NCBI GenBank assembly: GCA_037045045.1
Contig: JBAOHL010000003.1
Span: 372,001 to 436,000, forward strand
DNA: 64,000 nucleotides
Direction of reading: 5' to 3'
From: Phosphoribacter sp037045045
Lineage (GTDB): Bacteria; Actinomycetota; Actinomycetes; Actinomycetales; Dermatophilaceae
The notes under the pieces were generated by a model that did no database searches, was not told the origin of the DNA, and saw only the letters and a list, made by a program, of their open reading frames with translations. Within the stretch, counting starts at the first letter, position 1. Each line of letters opens with the position of its first letter. The translations under genes and the position numbers were made by a program. Below, piece by piece: positions 1 to 8,158 of the stretch.

Positions 1-166
1 CGGCTCCGGGCTGGTACCCGGCCGCAAGCGAGTCCCCGAGGGCGAGGTACCACCCCGTGGCGTGCTCCGGTGGTGCCGGGCGCGCATCCGCGGTCGGCGC
101 AAGAACTACCAGGGACGCGATCAGGGCGACGGCGACGAGCAGTCCGCGACGTGTCATGCGGGCCAT
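1..166 (-). CDS. Secreted SGNH/GDSL-family hydrolase, N-terminal part only
   Basis: The reverse strand opens with ATG at 166 (a second in-frame ATG is at 157) and runs off the left edge after 55 codons. The start encodes a short basic N-terminus, a hydrophobic stretch of about 17 residues and an Ala-rich cleavage region, so a Sec signal peptide is likely. It is followed by YLALGDSLAAGYQP, which is block I of SGNH hydrolases, with the nucleophile Ser in GDSL. Members are secreted esterases, lipases or acylhydrolases; the substrate cannot be read from this fragment. It is divergent from the gene starting at 224, with a 57-base gap. Fold assignment is confident, specificity unknown. Confidence 0.82.
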   Translation of the reverse strand, partial: MARMTRRGLLVAVALIASLVVLAPTADARPAPPEHATGWYLALGDSLAAGYQPGA

Positions 167-210
167 CGTGACACCGCGAGCGGCCAGGCACGAGAGGCAA
201 ATCGGGCGAC

Positions 211-216
211 TACGCT
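211..216 (+). promoter_or_regulatory. Candidate -10 box of a leaderless transcript
   Basis: TACGCT lies seven bases before the GTG at 224 and no Shine-Dalgarno sequence precedes that GTG. This spacing fits transcription starting at the start codon. No convincing -35 is visible. Confidence 0.4.
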
Positions 217-223
217 GCCACCC

Positions 224-1192
224 GTGATCCAGGCATCTCGCGCCCCGAGGCTGCGTCTGGACGCGCCGACCTGGCGCGATCGGGCGGCCCGACATGCCCG
301 GCGGATCGACGCCCTGACCGCCGGGCACCGACAGCGGCGCGCCCGGGGCCTGGCGCATCCGGTCGAGGACTTCCTCTTCACGTACTACCCCTTCACGGTC
401 GCGTCCTTGCGTCGATGGCACCCCGGTCCCGCCGTCGTTCTCCTCGACGCGGCCGGCGACGAGCGGGCCGGGTGGCCGTTCTACCGCGCGACGGACGAAG
501 GGCTCGAACTGGACCAGGCGGCATACCTGCGCGCTCGCGCCGACGAGGCCCGCCGGGTGCGCGAGCTGCTGAGCCACACCGCGGTCCGGCCGATGCAATT
601 GGGGTGCTTCGGGCTGCACGAGTGGGCCATGGTGTACCGCCTCGACGCCGCTGAGCGCCGCCACCCACGCTGGCCGCTGCGCCTCGGGGCGGCGGGCACC
701 GACGCGGTCGTCGAGTCCCATGCGCTGCGCTGCACGCACGTCGACGCCTACCGCTTCTTCACCCCCGCCGCGCGCCCCCGCAACGCCCTGACGCCGAACC
801 GCGAGCGGCAGGTCGAGGTGGAGCAGCCGGGCTGCCTGCACGCGACCATGGACCTGTACAAGTGGGCGATGCGGCTGACGCCCGCGGTGCCCAGCGAGCT
901 GGTCGCCGACTGCTTCGGCCTCGCGCTGGCGCTGCGGGTGCTCGACATGCGCGCCTCCCCGTACGACCTCAGCGGGCTCGGTTATCAGCCGATCGCCGTG
1001 GAGACCACCGAGGGCAAGGCCGAGTACGTCGCCGCCCAACGGCGGTATGCCGCCGTGGGCCAGGACCTGCGGGCCCGGCTTGTGGCGGTGTGCGACGCCC
1101 TGCTCGCCGAAGCTCCCGTGTTCGCCGCGCCCGAGGTGTCCGCCAACCCCGTCGGCGAGCCCGAGTCGGGCCTGAGGCTTCCACCTCCGTGA
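224..1192 (+). CDS. Conserved actinobacterial protein of the family usually labelled 3-methyladenine DNA glycosylase
   Basis: The product has 322 residues. It carries the signature stretches of a well conserved actinomycete family: PVEDFLFTYY near residue 47, GCFGLHEWAMVYR near 125, VESHALRCTHVDAYRFFTPAARP in the middle (given here only as a region), EQPGCLHATMDLYKWA, and SELVADCFGLA with MRASPYDL. Many genomes call this family 3-methyladenine DNA glycosylase, but I see neither a helix-hairpin-helix GPD motif nor AAG motifs, so the enzymatic name is doubtful and the role should be treated as unknown. GTG at 224 is preferred because upstream residues are unlike the family and a -10-like TACGCT sits seven bases before it. 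The stop overlaps the first copy of a repeat array. Confidence 0.75.
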   Translation: MIQASRAPRLRLDAPTWRDRAARHARRIDALTAGHRQRRARGLAHPVEDFLFTYYPFTVASLRRWHPGPAVVLLDAAGDERAGWPFYRATDEGLELDQAAYLRARADEARRVRELLSHTAVRPMQLGCFGLHEWAMVYRLDAAERRHPRWPLRLGAAGTDAVVESHALRCTHVDAYRFFTPAARPRNALTPNRERQVEVEQPGCLHATMDLYKWAMRLTPAVPSELVADCFGLALALRVLDMRASPYDLSGLGYQPIAVETTEGKAEYVAAQRRYAAVGQDLRARLVAVCDALLAEAPVFAAPEVSANPVGEPESGLRLPPP

Positions 1193-1675
1193 GTGGAGCC
1201 AAGGTGTCGGATCAAGCCTCCTGAAACAACACTTCGCGTACTCTCACGAAGCGCTTGACGGCGGTCGGAGGAATCCTTGGCCCGGTCCGAGGCGGTGCGC
1301 CCGCGTCGTGGGCGAGGCGTGCGGATTACGCCGCCCCGTGAGCGGCGCCGAAGTGTCACATCAGGGTCCTTGAAGCAACACATTGAGTGCTTTCACGCAC
1401 CTCGGCCCGGTCCGGGGGCCTACGTCGGGGCGCGAGGTCGCAAGCCTTCCTCCGGTCCGCGAGTGGAGCCGATGTGTTACATCAGGACTCCTAAAGGAGC
1501 ACTTCGCGTACTCTCACGAAGCGCGTGACGGCGGTCGGAGGAAATCCTTGGCCCGGTCCGAGGCGGTGCGCCCGCGTCGTGGGCGAGGCGTGCGGATTAC
1601 GCCGCCCCGTGAGCGGCGCCGAAGTGTCACATCAGGGTCCTTGAAGCAACACATTGAGTGCTTTCACGCACCTCG
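1190..1675. repeat. Tandem duplication of a ~271-bp unit containing four copies of a ~60-base element
   Basis: Four related elements lie at 1190-1253 (A), 1338-1404 (B), 1460-1523 (C) and 1609-1675 (D). A resembles C and B is nearly identical to D; the A-to-C and B-to-D distances are 270 and 271 bases, so a two-element unit was duplicated. Short complementary pairs recur inside the elements: GTGA with TCAC in A, B and D, and GTGT with ACAC (GCAC in C) nested within. A and C also hold CTTCG and CGAAG arms around a ten-base loop. A begins on the stop codon of the preceding gene and D ends 45 bases from the cimA stop. Several frames are open through the array, but they encode only the repeat, so I call no protein here. 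Nothing else is seen in 1193-1720. Confidence 0.85.
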
Positions 1676-1720
1676 ACCCGGTCCGGGACGCGAAAACCCG
1701 CGGCGATGCGCGACCCCGGC

Positions 1721-3310
1721 TCAGCGCACCGGGATCTGCTGCCGGACCAGGCCGTACTCGATCCCGTCCACCAGCGCCCGCCACGACGCCTCGACGATGT
1801 TCGCCGCGACCCCGACGGTCTGCCACGTCGTCGTCGCATCGGAGGTCTCGATGAGCACTCGAGTGATCGCATCGGTGCCGTGCGAGGCCTCGAGGATGCG
1901 GACCTTGAAGTCGACGAGTTCGAGGCTGTCCAACTCCGGGTAGACGCCCGAGAGGGCCTGGCGCAAGGCGTGGTCCAGGGCATTGACCGGACCGTTGCCC
2001 TCCCCCGTCGCGACGTGCCGCAGCCCGCCGGCGAGCAGCTTCACGGTGGCCTCGCTGGTCGCCTCCTCGGTGGCCCGGGCATCGGTGATGACCCGCCACG
2101 ACTCGACCTCGAAGTACGACACCTGCCGCCCGAGGTGCTTGCGCAGCAACAACTCGAACGACGCGTCGGCCGCGTCGAACGTCCAACCCTTGAGCTCGAG
2201 GTCCTTGACCTCGGCGAGCAGACCGGCCACCAGGGTCGGCTCCGTCGTCAGGTCGACGCCCAGCTCGCCGGCCTTGAGCTCGATGCTGGCGCGACCGGCC
2301 ATGTCGGACACCAGGGTGCGCATCGAGTTGCCGACCGAGGCCGGATCGGTGTGCTGGTAGAGGTCCGGGTCGACCCGCAGTGCGCTCGCGTGCAAGCCGG
2401 CCTTGTGCGTGAACGCACTCGCCCCGACGTAGGGCTGTCGGCTGTAGGGCGGCACGTTCGTCACTTCGCTGATCGCGTGCGCGATCCGGGTGGCCTCGCG
2501 CAGGCGTTCCGGGGCGACGAGCTCCAGACCCTGCTTGATCTGCAGATTGCCGATGACGGTGAGAATGTTCGCGTTGCCGGTGCGTTCGCCGTATCCGTTG
2601 ACCGTGCCCTGGACGTGCGTCGCCCCGGCGGCGACCGCGGCGAGCGAGTTGGCCACCGCGCACCCGGTGTCGTTGTGGCAGTGGATGCCGACCCGGGCGG
2701 CCGAGGCGTCGATGACGTCGCGGACGACGTCGGCAACCTGGGCCGGCAGCATCCCGCCGTTGGTGTCGCACAGCGCGATGACCTCGGCCCCGGCCTCCGC
2801 GGCGGCGCGGACGCATTCGAGGGCGTAAGCCCGGTCGGCGGCATACCCGTCGAAGAAGTGCTCCGCGTCGAGGAAGACCCGCCGGCCCTCCCCACGCAGG
2901 AAAGACACCGTGTCGCGGATCATCGCGAGGTTTTCGGCCAACGTCGTCCGCAGGGCGTGTTCCACGTGGCGGACGTGCGACTTGGCCACCAGCGTGATCA
3001 CCGGGGCCTGCGAGTCGACGAGCGCGCGGACGAGGGGGTCCTCGGCGGCCGAGCCGTCGGCGCGGCGAGTCGCACCGAACGCCGTGAGGGTGGCGTTGCG
3101 CAACCGCAACTCGGTCCGGGCCCGGGCGAAGAACTCGGTGTCCTTGGGGTTGGCGCCCGGCCACCCGCCTTCGATGAACCCCACGCCCAATTCGTCGATC
3201 TGGCGGGCGATGACAAGCTTGTCGGCGACCGAGAGGTTGAGTCCCTCCTGCTGGGCGCCGTCGCGCAGCGTGGTGTCGTAGACGTGCAGGTCTGTCGGGC
3301 TGGCGGGCAT
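1721..3310 (-). CDS. cimA: (R)-citramalate synthase
   Basis: The 529-residue product condenses pyruvate and acetyl-CoA to citramalate, the entry to the threonine-independent isoleucine route. It belongs to the LeuA/homocitrate synthase TIM-barrel family: YDTTLRDGAQQEG at residues 11-23, and a HCHNDTG metal-site motif followed by NGYGERTGNAN near 205-245. The C-terminal third matches the regulatory LeuA dimer domain that binds the feedback inhibitor. TLRDGAQQEG, the HCHNDTGCA segment and the length of about 530 favour CimA over 2-isopropylmalate synthase. ATG at 3310 is chosen because GAAAGAG lies about nine bases upstream; an upstream in-frame extension would run into the attenuator. Its transcript passes a leader peptide and terminator at 3402-3503. 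The 3' side faces the repeat array. Confidence 0.92.
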   Translation of the reverse strand: MPASPTDLHVYDTTLRDGAQQEGLNLSVADKLVIARQIDELGVGFIEGGWPGANPKDTEFFARARTELRLRNATLTAFGATRRADGSAAEDPLVRALVDSQAPVITLVAKSHVRHVEHALRTTLAENLAMIRDTVSFLRGEGRRVFLDAEHFFDGYAADRAYALECVRAAAEAGAEVIALCDTNGGMLPAQVADVVRDVIDASAARVGIHCHNDTGCAVANSLAAVAAGATHVQGTVNGYGERTGNANILTVIGNLQIKQGLELVAPERLREATRIAHAISEVTNVPPYSRQPYVGASAFTHKAGLHASALRVDPDLYQHTDPASVGNSMRTLVSDMAGRASIELKAGELGVDLTTEPTLVAGLLAEVKDLELKGWTFDAADASFELLLRKHLGRQVSYFEVESWRVITDARATEEATSEATVKLLAGGLRHVATGEGNGPVNALDHALRQALSGVYPELDSLELVDFKVRILEASHGTDAITRVLIETSDATTTWQTVGVAANIVEASWRALVDGIEYGLVRQQIPVR

Positions 3311-3401
3311 CGGGCACTCTTTCGGTCCATGTCGGTGTGCACCTGTCGACCGTGGGCGGTCCCTGTCGCTGTCGCCGGGCGGGGGTGGTGCCCGGACCAA
3401 C

Positions 3402-3429
3402 AAAAAGACCCCCCGGGTGCGGGAGGTCT
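3402..3429 (-). terminator. Attenuator (intrinsic terminator) upstream of cimA
   Basis: On the minus strand AGACC and GGTCT, joined by CCC/GGG arms with one mismatch, fold around a six-base loop, followed at once by a run of T (3402-3406). It lies between a short leader reading frame (3456-3503) and cimA (start 3310). A second perfect ten-base-pair hairpin occupies 3430-3455, directly after the leader stop. I could not identify an alternative antiterminator pairing by eye. Confidence 0.82.
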
Positions 3430-3455
3430 GCGCGACGAGGGAGAGCTCGTCGCGC

Positions 3456-3503
3456 TCAGGTAATGATCACGGCGGCGGTGGCCGCCACGGTCGCGGGATG
3501 CAC
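3456..3503 (-). CDS. Branched-chain amino-acid leader peptide of cimA
   Basis: A 15-codon frame reads MHPATVAATAAVIIT and stops at 3456, 26 bases before the terminator stem. Two adjacent Ile codons and a Val just before the stop are what attenuation by charged tRNA-Ile would need, and isoleucine is the end product of the citramalate route. GTG at 3503 is the assumed start; an in-frame ATG at 3554 would give a 32-codon peptide with the same C-terminus. No strong SD is visible for either start. The leader lies between the HAD phosphatase gene and cimA, so cimA probably has its own promoter in 3504-3600. Confidence 0.72.
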   Translation of the reverse strand: MHPATVAATAAVIIT

Positions 3504-3577
3504 GGTATACAGCCTGTCATCCAGTACCGCGGAACGGACCGCCCGTCTCGACATGCGAACGCCAGTATGCCGGGTGC

Positions 3578-4393
3578 TCACCGAGGCAGGAGCTCGGAGA
3601 GCAGCGCTTCGAGGGTCTGGGCCACGCCGTCGGCGTCGTTGGCGGGGCATACCTGGTCGACCTCGGCGAGGACCTCGGGATGGGCGTTGGCCACGGCGAT
3701 GGAACGCCCCGCCCAGCTCAGCATCGGCAGGTCGTTGGGCATGTCGCCGAAGGCCCAGACCTGGCTCGGGGTCGCGCCGAGGCGGTCGACCCAGGCGGCC
3801 AGGGCCGCCGCCTTGGTCACCCCGAGGGCGTTGATCTCGGCCAGGCCGCGAGCGCCGGAATACGCGACGTGTGCGCGCCCGCCGACGATCGAGTCGACGA
3901 GGGCGAGGAACTGCTCGGGCACCAGGCCGGGCGCGATGGCCAGCAGCTTGCCGATGGGGATCTCGTCGCGGTCCTCGATCGCCCCGAAGGCGACCTCGCT
4001 GGCCCGCGCGTCCGGGGGCGGTTGCTCGGGGAACCCCGGCTCGGCGTAGGCGCCGGTGCGCCGTTCCGCCGCGAAACGCACCTCGGGCACCCGGTCGCGC
4101 AGCTCAGTGACGAGCGTGGTCACGAGGTCGTCGTCGATGCCGTGGTCGGCCAACACCCGACGAGAGCGCACGTCGTAGACGAAGGCGCCGTTGCCGCACA
4201 GGGCGATCCCGTGCGCTCCGACGAGGTGGGCCACCTCGTCCATCCATCGGGGCGGGCGGGCGGTGACGAAGACGACCTCGATCCCGGCGCGCTCGACGTC
4301 GGCCAAGGCGCGTCGGGTCCGTGCGGACACGGAACCGTCCGAGCGCAGCAGGGTGCCGTCGAGGTCGGAGGCGACGATCAGCGGCGCGGACAC
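3578..4393 (-). CDS. HAD-superfamily (Cof-type, IIB cap) phosphatase
   Basis: The 271-residue protein has HAD motif I DLDGT at residues 10-14 (nucleophile Asp10, acid/base Asp12), a motif II region FVTAR near 43, and motif IV GDMPND near 216-221. The spacing between motifs II and IV leaves room for the large C2 cap typical of Cof/YbiV-type sugar-phosphate phosphatases. The natural substrate cannot be read from the sequence. The gene starts 31 bases after the ilvE stop on the same strand, so co-transcription with ilvE is likely, and the cimA leader follows. Its length is normal for the family and I see no defects. Confidence 0.85.
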   Translation of the reverse strand: MSAPLIVASDLDGTLLRSDGSVSARTRRALADVERAGIEVVFVTARPPRWMDEVAHLVGAHGIALCGNGAFVYDVRSRRVLADHGIDDDLVTTLVTELRDRVPEVRFAAERRTGAYAEPGFPEQPPPDARASEVAFGAIEDRDEIPIGKLLAIAPGLVPEQFLALVDSIVGGRAHVAYSGARGLAEINALGVTKAAALAAWVDRLGATPSQVWAFGDMPNDLPMLSWAGRSIAVANAHPEVLAEVDQVCPANDADGVAQTLEALLSELLPR

Positions 4394-4424
4394 GGCATAC
4401 CTGCGCGACGAGGGATGCCGCGCC

Positions 4425-5546
4425 TCAGACCAGCCGGGTCATCCAGCCGAAGGTGTCCTCGGCCCGGCCGTATTGGATGTCGAGCAACCGCTGGCGGATC
4501 GCCTGGGTCACGGCGCCGACGTCGGCGCTATCCCGACGGTGGTCGACGCTGCCGCCGTCCCACCGCAGCTCGCCGACGGGCGTGACGACCGCGGCCGTCC
4601 CGCACGCGAACATCTCGACGATGTCGCCCGACCTCGCGCCGTCCTTCCACTCCTCGATCGACACGCGCCGCTCGTCGGGGTCGAGCCCGAGCTCCTTAGC
4701 CAGCTCGAGGATGGACGCCCGGGTGACCCCCTCGAGGATCGTCCCGGTGAGCTCCGGGGTGACCAGCCGGCCGTCCTTGGTGACGAAGAAGAGGTTCATC
4801 CCCCCGAGTTCCTCGACGTAGGTGTGGGTCGCCGAGTCGAGGAAGACCGCCTGGTCGCACCCGTGCTCGATGCCCTCGAGCTGCCCGGCGAGGCTCGAGG
4901 CGTAGTTGCCGCCGCACTTGGCAGCTCCCGTGCCGCCAGCCCCGGCCCGGGCGTAGTCGGTGGACACCCACAGCGTCACCGGCTTGAGCCCGCCACTGAA
5001 GTAGGCCCCGGCCGGCGAGGCGATGACCGAGTAGGTGACCGTGCGGGCCGGCCGGACCCCGAGGAAGGCCTCGGAGGCGTACATGAACGGGCGCAGGTAC
5101 AGGCTCGTCTCGCCGGTGCCGAACGGCGGCACCCAGGCCTGGTCGACCTGGACGAGGGCGACGAGCGAGGCGACGAAGTCGGCCTCGGACATCTCAGGCA
5201 GGGCCAGGCGTCGGGCGCTGCGGGCCAGCCGAGCAGCGTTGGCCTGCGGCCGGAACCCCCACACCGACCCGTCCTCGTGACGGTAGGCCTTGAGCCCCTC
5301 GAAGATCTCCTGGGCGTAGTGCAGCACGGCGGCCGCCGGCATGAGGGTGATCGGTCCGTATGCCGTGACCTGCCCGTCGTGCCACCCCTGGCCCTGGGTC
5401 CACGTGGCGGTGACCATGTGGTCGGTGAAGTGCACGCCGAAGCCCGGGTCGGCGAGGATCGTGGCGCGTTCGGCGTCGGAGCGTGGGTCGGGGCGGCGGT
5501 GGACGGCATACGTCAGGTCGGTCGTTGATCGTGCCTGCGTGCTCAT
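4425..5546 (-). CDS. ilvE: Branched-chain amino-acid aminotransferase
   Basis: The 373-residue PLP enzyme (fold type IV) performs the last step of valine, leucine and isoleucine synthesis, exchanging amino groups with glutamate. The PLP lysine is Lys210 in TGAAKCGGNYA, and GMNLFFV and the C-terminal FACGTAAVVTPVGEL cofactor-binding segment are present. The length matches the long actinobacterial IlvE class. ATG at 5546 is chosen because GGGAG precedes it and homology begins there; upstream codons are a non-homologous extension. A -10-like TAGGCT on the minus strand at 5611-5616 would give a 5' UTR of about 58 bases. It is followed closely by the HAD phosphatase gene and then cimA. Confidence 0.93.
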   Translation of the reverse strand: MSTQARSTTDLTYAVHRRPDPRSDAERATILADPGFGVHFTDHMVTATWTQGQGWHDGQVTAYGPITLMPAAAVLHYAQEIFEGLKAYRHEDGSVWGFRPQANAARLARSARRLALPEMSEADFVASLVALVQVDQAWVPPFGTGETSLYLRPFMYASEAFLGVRPARTVTYSVIASPAGAYFSGGLKPVTLWVSTDYARAGAGGTGAAKCGGNYASSLAGQLEGIEHGCDQAVFLDSATHTYVEELGGMNLFFVTKDGRLVTPELTGTILEGVTRASILELAKELGLDPDERRVSIEEWKDGARSGDIVEMFACGTAAVVTPVGELRWDGGSVDHRRDSADVGAVTQAIRQRLLDIQYGRAEDTFGWMTRLV

Positions 5547-5751
5547 CCGCCGCTCCCGTCGCTTCAGCCACTTCCGCCACTTCAGCTCTCCCGTCGCGGC
5601 GTCGGACCCGAGCCTACTCGGCGGGACCGTCAGCCACTGTGCCTCATTCGTTGCCCAGAAACGCAACCGCCCCACAGCGAACTCGCCTAGCCTGACCGGG
5701 GTGGCACAGGGCGATCGCGCGCCGTGAGCCGCGAGCGACAGGGGAAGACAC

Positions 5752-6810
5752 GTGGCGGGCTGGTGGTCGAGAGGGCCGCGCGGGCGGTATGCCGCGTCCG
5801 GGCCCCGCTTCGAGCACCCGGTGGCCGGGACCGGCGTGCTGGCCCTGGCCGTCGTCGCACTCCTGGCCGTCGGAGGCCGCCCCGTCGCCGCCGAGCTGCA
5901 GTACACCGCCGCCGCTCCCACCGTCGACCTCACTCGGCCCGAGGCCGGTGACGTCCTCACCGACCGCAGTAAGGCCCGCGCGGCCGCGGATCCGGCGACG
6001 CTCGGTGAACTCGACCTGCTGCCCGATGCCGGGACCGTGCAGATCACCACGGTCGCGAACCCACTGGTCCTGCAGTCGGGGTTCGTCAAGCCCGTCGACG
6101 GTGTCGTTACGAGCGTCTTCGGGCTCCGGTTCCATCCGATCCTGCATGTGTGGAAGGTGCACACGGGGCTGGACCTCAGCGCCGCTTGCGGGGTTCCCGT
6201 GCAAGCGGTCAAGGACGGAACGGTTTCCATCGCCGGTTACGCCGGCGGCTACGGCAACCGCGTCGTCATCGACCACGGCGGTGGCCTGTCGACGTCGTAC
6301 AACCACCTCAGCGCGTTTGCCGCGGCCCAGGGCCTTGCGGTCAAGCAGGGCCAGATCATCGGGTATGTCGGGAGCACCGGATACTCGACCGGCTGCCACC
6401 TGCACTTCGAGGTGCTCGTCAACGGCGCGTTCGTGGACCCCGCACCGTTCCTCGACCTCGCGCCGGCACCCTCCGTGACCATCCCGCCGGCCATGGCGCC
6501 CTCGAGCGGCAGCCCGACGTCGAGCGCGAGCCCGACGAGCACCGCCCGGGTGGCCACCACCACTGCGGCTGCGAGCACGACCAGCCCGACGTCGAGCTCC
6601 CCCACCACGCCCTCGACGACGACGACGCCGCCGGCCACGACGACAACCTCCTCGAACACCACGACGAGCACGACGACCAGCACGACGACCAGCACGACGA
6701 CCAGCACGACGACCAGTACGACGACCAGTACGACGACCAGCAGTCACACGACCACGTCGAGCACGACGACGAGCTCGCACCCCACCACCGAACCGTCGAC
6801 CGGCCCCTGA
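5752..6810 (+). CDS. Secreted or membrane-anchored M23 (LytM-type) peptidase with Ser/Thr-rich tail
   Basis: The 352-residue protein has a hydrophobic segment at about 26-48 that could be a signal peptide or anchor, an M23 domain at about 110-235, and a low-complexity Ser/Thr/Pro tail from about 245 to the end. Zinc-site residues are recognisable as His137 and Asp141 in HTGLDLS and the HLH motif at 216-218, so it is probably an active peptidoglycan endopeptidase. GTG at 5752 follows the SD AGGGGAAG. The tail is encoded partly by six 12-base units at 6670-6741 (Thr-Thr-Thr-Ser), so its length may vary between strains; such tails often span the wall or are glycosylated. It is divergent from ilvE. 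A -10-like TAGCCT lies at 5688-5693. Confidence 0.88.
   Translation: MAGWWSRGPRGRYAASGPRFEHPVAGTGVLALAVVALLAVGGRPVAAELQYTAAAPTVDLTRPEAGDVLTDRSKARAAADPATLGELDLLPDAGTVQITTVANPLVLQSGFVKPVDGVVTSVFGLRFHPILHVWKVHTGLDLSAACGVPVQAVKDGTVSIAGYAGGYGNRVVIDHGGGLSTSYNHLSAFAAAQGLAVKQGQIIGYVGSTGYSTGCHLHFEVLVNGAFVDPAPFLDLAPAPSVTIPPAMAPSSGSPTSSASPTSTARVATTTAAASTTSPTSSSPTTPSTTTTPPATTTTSSNTTTSTTTSTTTSTTTSTTTSTTTSTTTSSHTTTSSTTTSSHPTTEPSTGP
6670..6741 (+). repeat. 12-base tandem repeat encoding Thr-Thr-Thr-Ser
   Basis: Six consecutive copies of ACGACGACCAGC, two of which end in T, lie inside the M23 peptidase gene. The unit length keeps the frame, so gain or loss of units would only change the tail length. Confidence 0.9.
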
Positions 6811-6821
6811 TCGAGGGCCGG
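6800..6821 (+). terminator. Candidate hairpin terminator after the M23 peptidase gene
   Basis: CCGGCCC and GGGCCGG form a perfect seven-base-pair stem around an eight-base loop that includes the stop codon. There is no T-tract, so this is a candidate only. The remaining 250 bases up to the leuB stop hold no gene I can support. Confidence 0.4.
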
Positions 6822-7071
6822 CCCACGCCGCTGGGACCTCCGGTCCCTCGCTGGCGCGCATACCCCGCCCCGAGCGATTCGCCGCACCGCGGTGGCGATC
6901 GGGTGGGCGACCCATGACGTCGCGAGGCGGTGTGGCACTGATGCCCCAACCTGGCAAGGCCGACCTCCCACACCGGGACGGAACTGCCACCGCGAGAAGC
7001 CAGACCCCCCGGGAGCCGGCGCGGTCCTGCCATGAACCCGGTCGGCGGCTCGCCCAGGAAGGGCCTCTCGG

Positions 7072-8145
7072 TCAGGCCACCGCGGTCGCGATCGCATCGC
7101 CGATCTGGGCGGTCGAGCGGGGCTGCGCGCCCCGAGCAGCCAGATCCGCCGCGGCGGCGTCCTGGACCCTGTCGGCCAGGTCCTCGCGACCCACGTGCTC
7201 CAGGAGCATCGCGACCGAGAGGATCGCCGCCGTTGGGTCGGCCACGCCCTGACCGGCGATGTCGGGAGCGGAGCCGTGAACCGGCTCGAACATACTCGGC
7301 GTCGTCCGAGCCGGGTTGATGTTGCCGCTCGCGGCCAAGCCGATGCCGCCGCAGACGGCCGCCGCCAGGTCGGTGATGATGTCGCCGAAGAGATTGTCGG
7401 TGACGATGACGTCGAACCGTCCCGGGTCGGTGGCCAAGAAGATCGTTGCCGCGTCGACGTGCTGATAGGCCGTCTCGACGTCGGGGAACTCCACGCCCAC
7501 CTCCTCCACGGTGCGCCGCCACAGGTGACCGGCGAAGGTCAGGACGTTGTGCTTGTGCACGAGAGTGAGGTGCTTGCGCGGGCGACGTTGGGCGCGCGCG
7601 AACGCGTCCCGCACGACCCGCTCGACCCCGAAGCGGGTATTGACGCTCACCTCGGTGGCCACCTCCTGGGCGGTCCCCACCCGCAACGCCCCGCCGTTGC
7701 CGACGTACGGGCCCTCGGTCCCTTCGCGGACGACGATGAAGTCGATGCCCTGCGGTGCAACCCGCGCCACGTCGAGCGGGCTAGACGTCCCCGGGAACAG
7801 CCGCCCCGGACGCAGGTTGACGTAGTGGTCCAAGGCGAAGCGCAACGGCAGCAGGACCCCCCTTTCGAGCACCCCGCTGGGCACCGTCGGGTCGCCGATC
7901 GCGCCGAGCAGGATCGCGTCGTGGCCGCGGATCTCCTCGAGGACCGACGTGGGTAGGGTCTCGCCGGTCGCGTGCCAGCGTCTCGCCCCGAGATCGTATG
8001 CCGTGGTCGTCACCGAGAGGTCCGGGGCGGCCGCCCGCAACACCTTGAGTCCTTCGGCGAGGACTTCCGGGCCGATCCCGTCTCCACCGACGACGGCGAT
8101 GTTCAGCGAATGGGGAGCAGAGGGCGTCGGTGCAACGTCGGGCAT
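7072..8145 (-). CDS. leuB: 3-isopropylmalate dehydrogenase
   Basis: The 357-residue enzyme oxidatively decarboxylates 3-isopropylmalate in leucine synthesis using NAD+, and the same family handles the methylmalate analogue in the citramalate route. Seen in the sequence are GGDGIGPEV at 20-28, Tyr147 in EGTEGPYVG, Lys198 in VHKHNVL and the metal ligands Asp231, Asp255 and Asp259 around NLFGDIITD. Its length is typical. The ATG at 8145 has no SD, but a TAGTCT box sits seven bases upstream, so a leaderless mRNA is likely. It stands alone between convergent M23 and upstream serA, rather than in a leuCDB operon. Confidence 0.93.
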   Translation of the reverse strand: MPDVAPTPSAPHSLNIAVVGGDGIGPEVLAEGLKVLRAAAPDLSVTTTAYDLGARRWHATGETLPTSVLEEIRGHDAILLGAIGDPTVPSGVLERGVLLPLRFALDHYVNLRPGRLFPGTSSPLDVARVAPQGIDFIVVREGTEGPYVGNGGALRVGTAQEVATEVSVNTRFGVERVVRDAFARAQRRPRKHLTLVHKHNVLTFAGHLWRRTVEEVGVEFPDVETAYQHVDAATIFLATDPGRFDVIVTDNLFGDIITDLAAAVCGGIGLAASGNINPARTTPSMFEPVHGSAPDIAGQGVADPTAAILSVAMLLEHVGREDLADRVQDAAAADLAARGAQPRSTAQIGDAIATAVA

Positions 8146-8152
8146 GCCCGCC

Positions 8153-8158
8153 AGACTA
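8153..8158 (-). promoter_or_regulatory. Candidate -10 box of leuB (leaderless)
   Basis: TAGTCT on the minus strand ends seven bases before the leuB ATG, and no SD is present. An A+T-rich TATATAAG island lies further upstream at 8190-8197 and is an alternative promoter element. Confidence 0.45.

Noticed and set aside
1190..1675. CRISPR array
   Set aside because: Only four copies of a long, imperfect ~60-base element with uneven spacing, and no cas gene anywhere in the window.
1277..1943. Open frames running through the repeat array
   Set aside because: They merely translate the repeat twice, overlap cimA in antisense and have no ribosome site or family match.
3311..3403. Longer CimA starting near 3403
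   Set aside because: That extension would be translated across the attenuator region and has no SD, while ATG 3310 has one.
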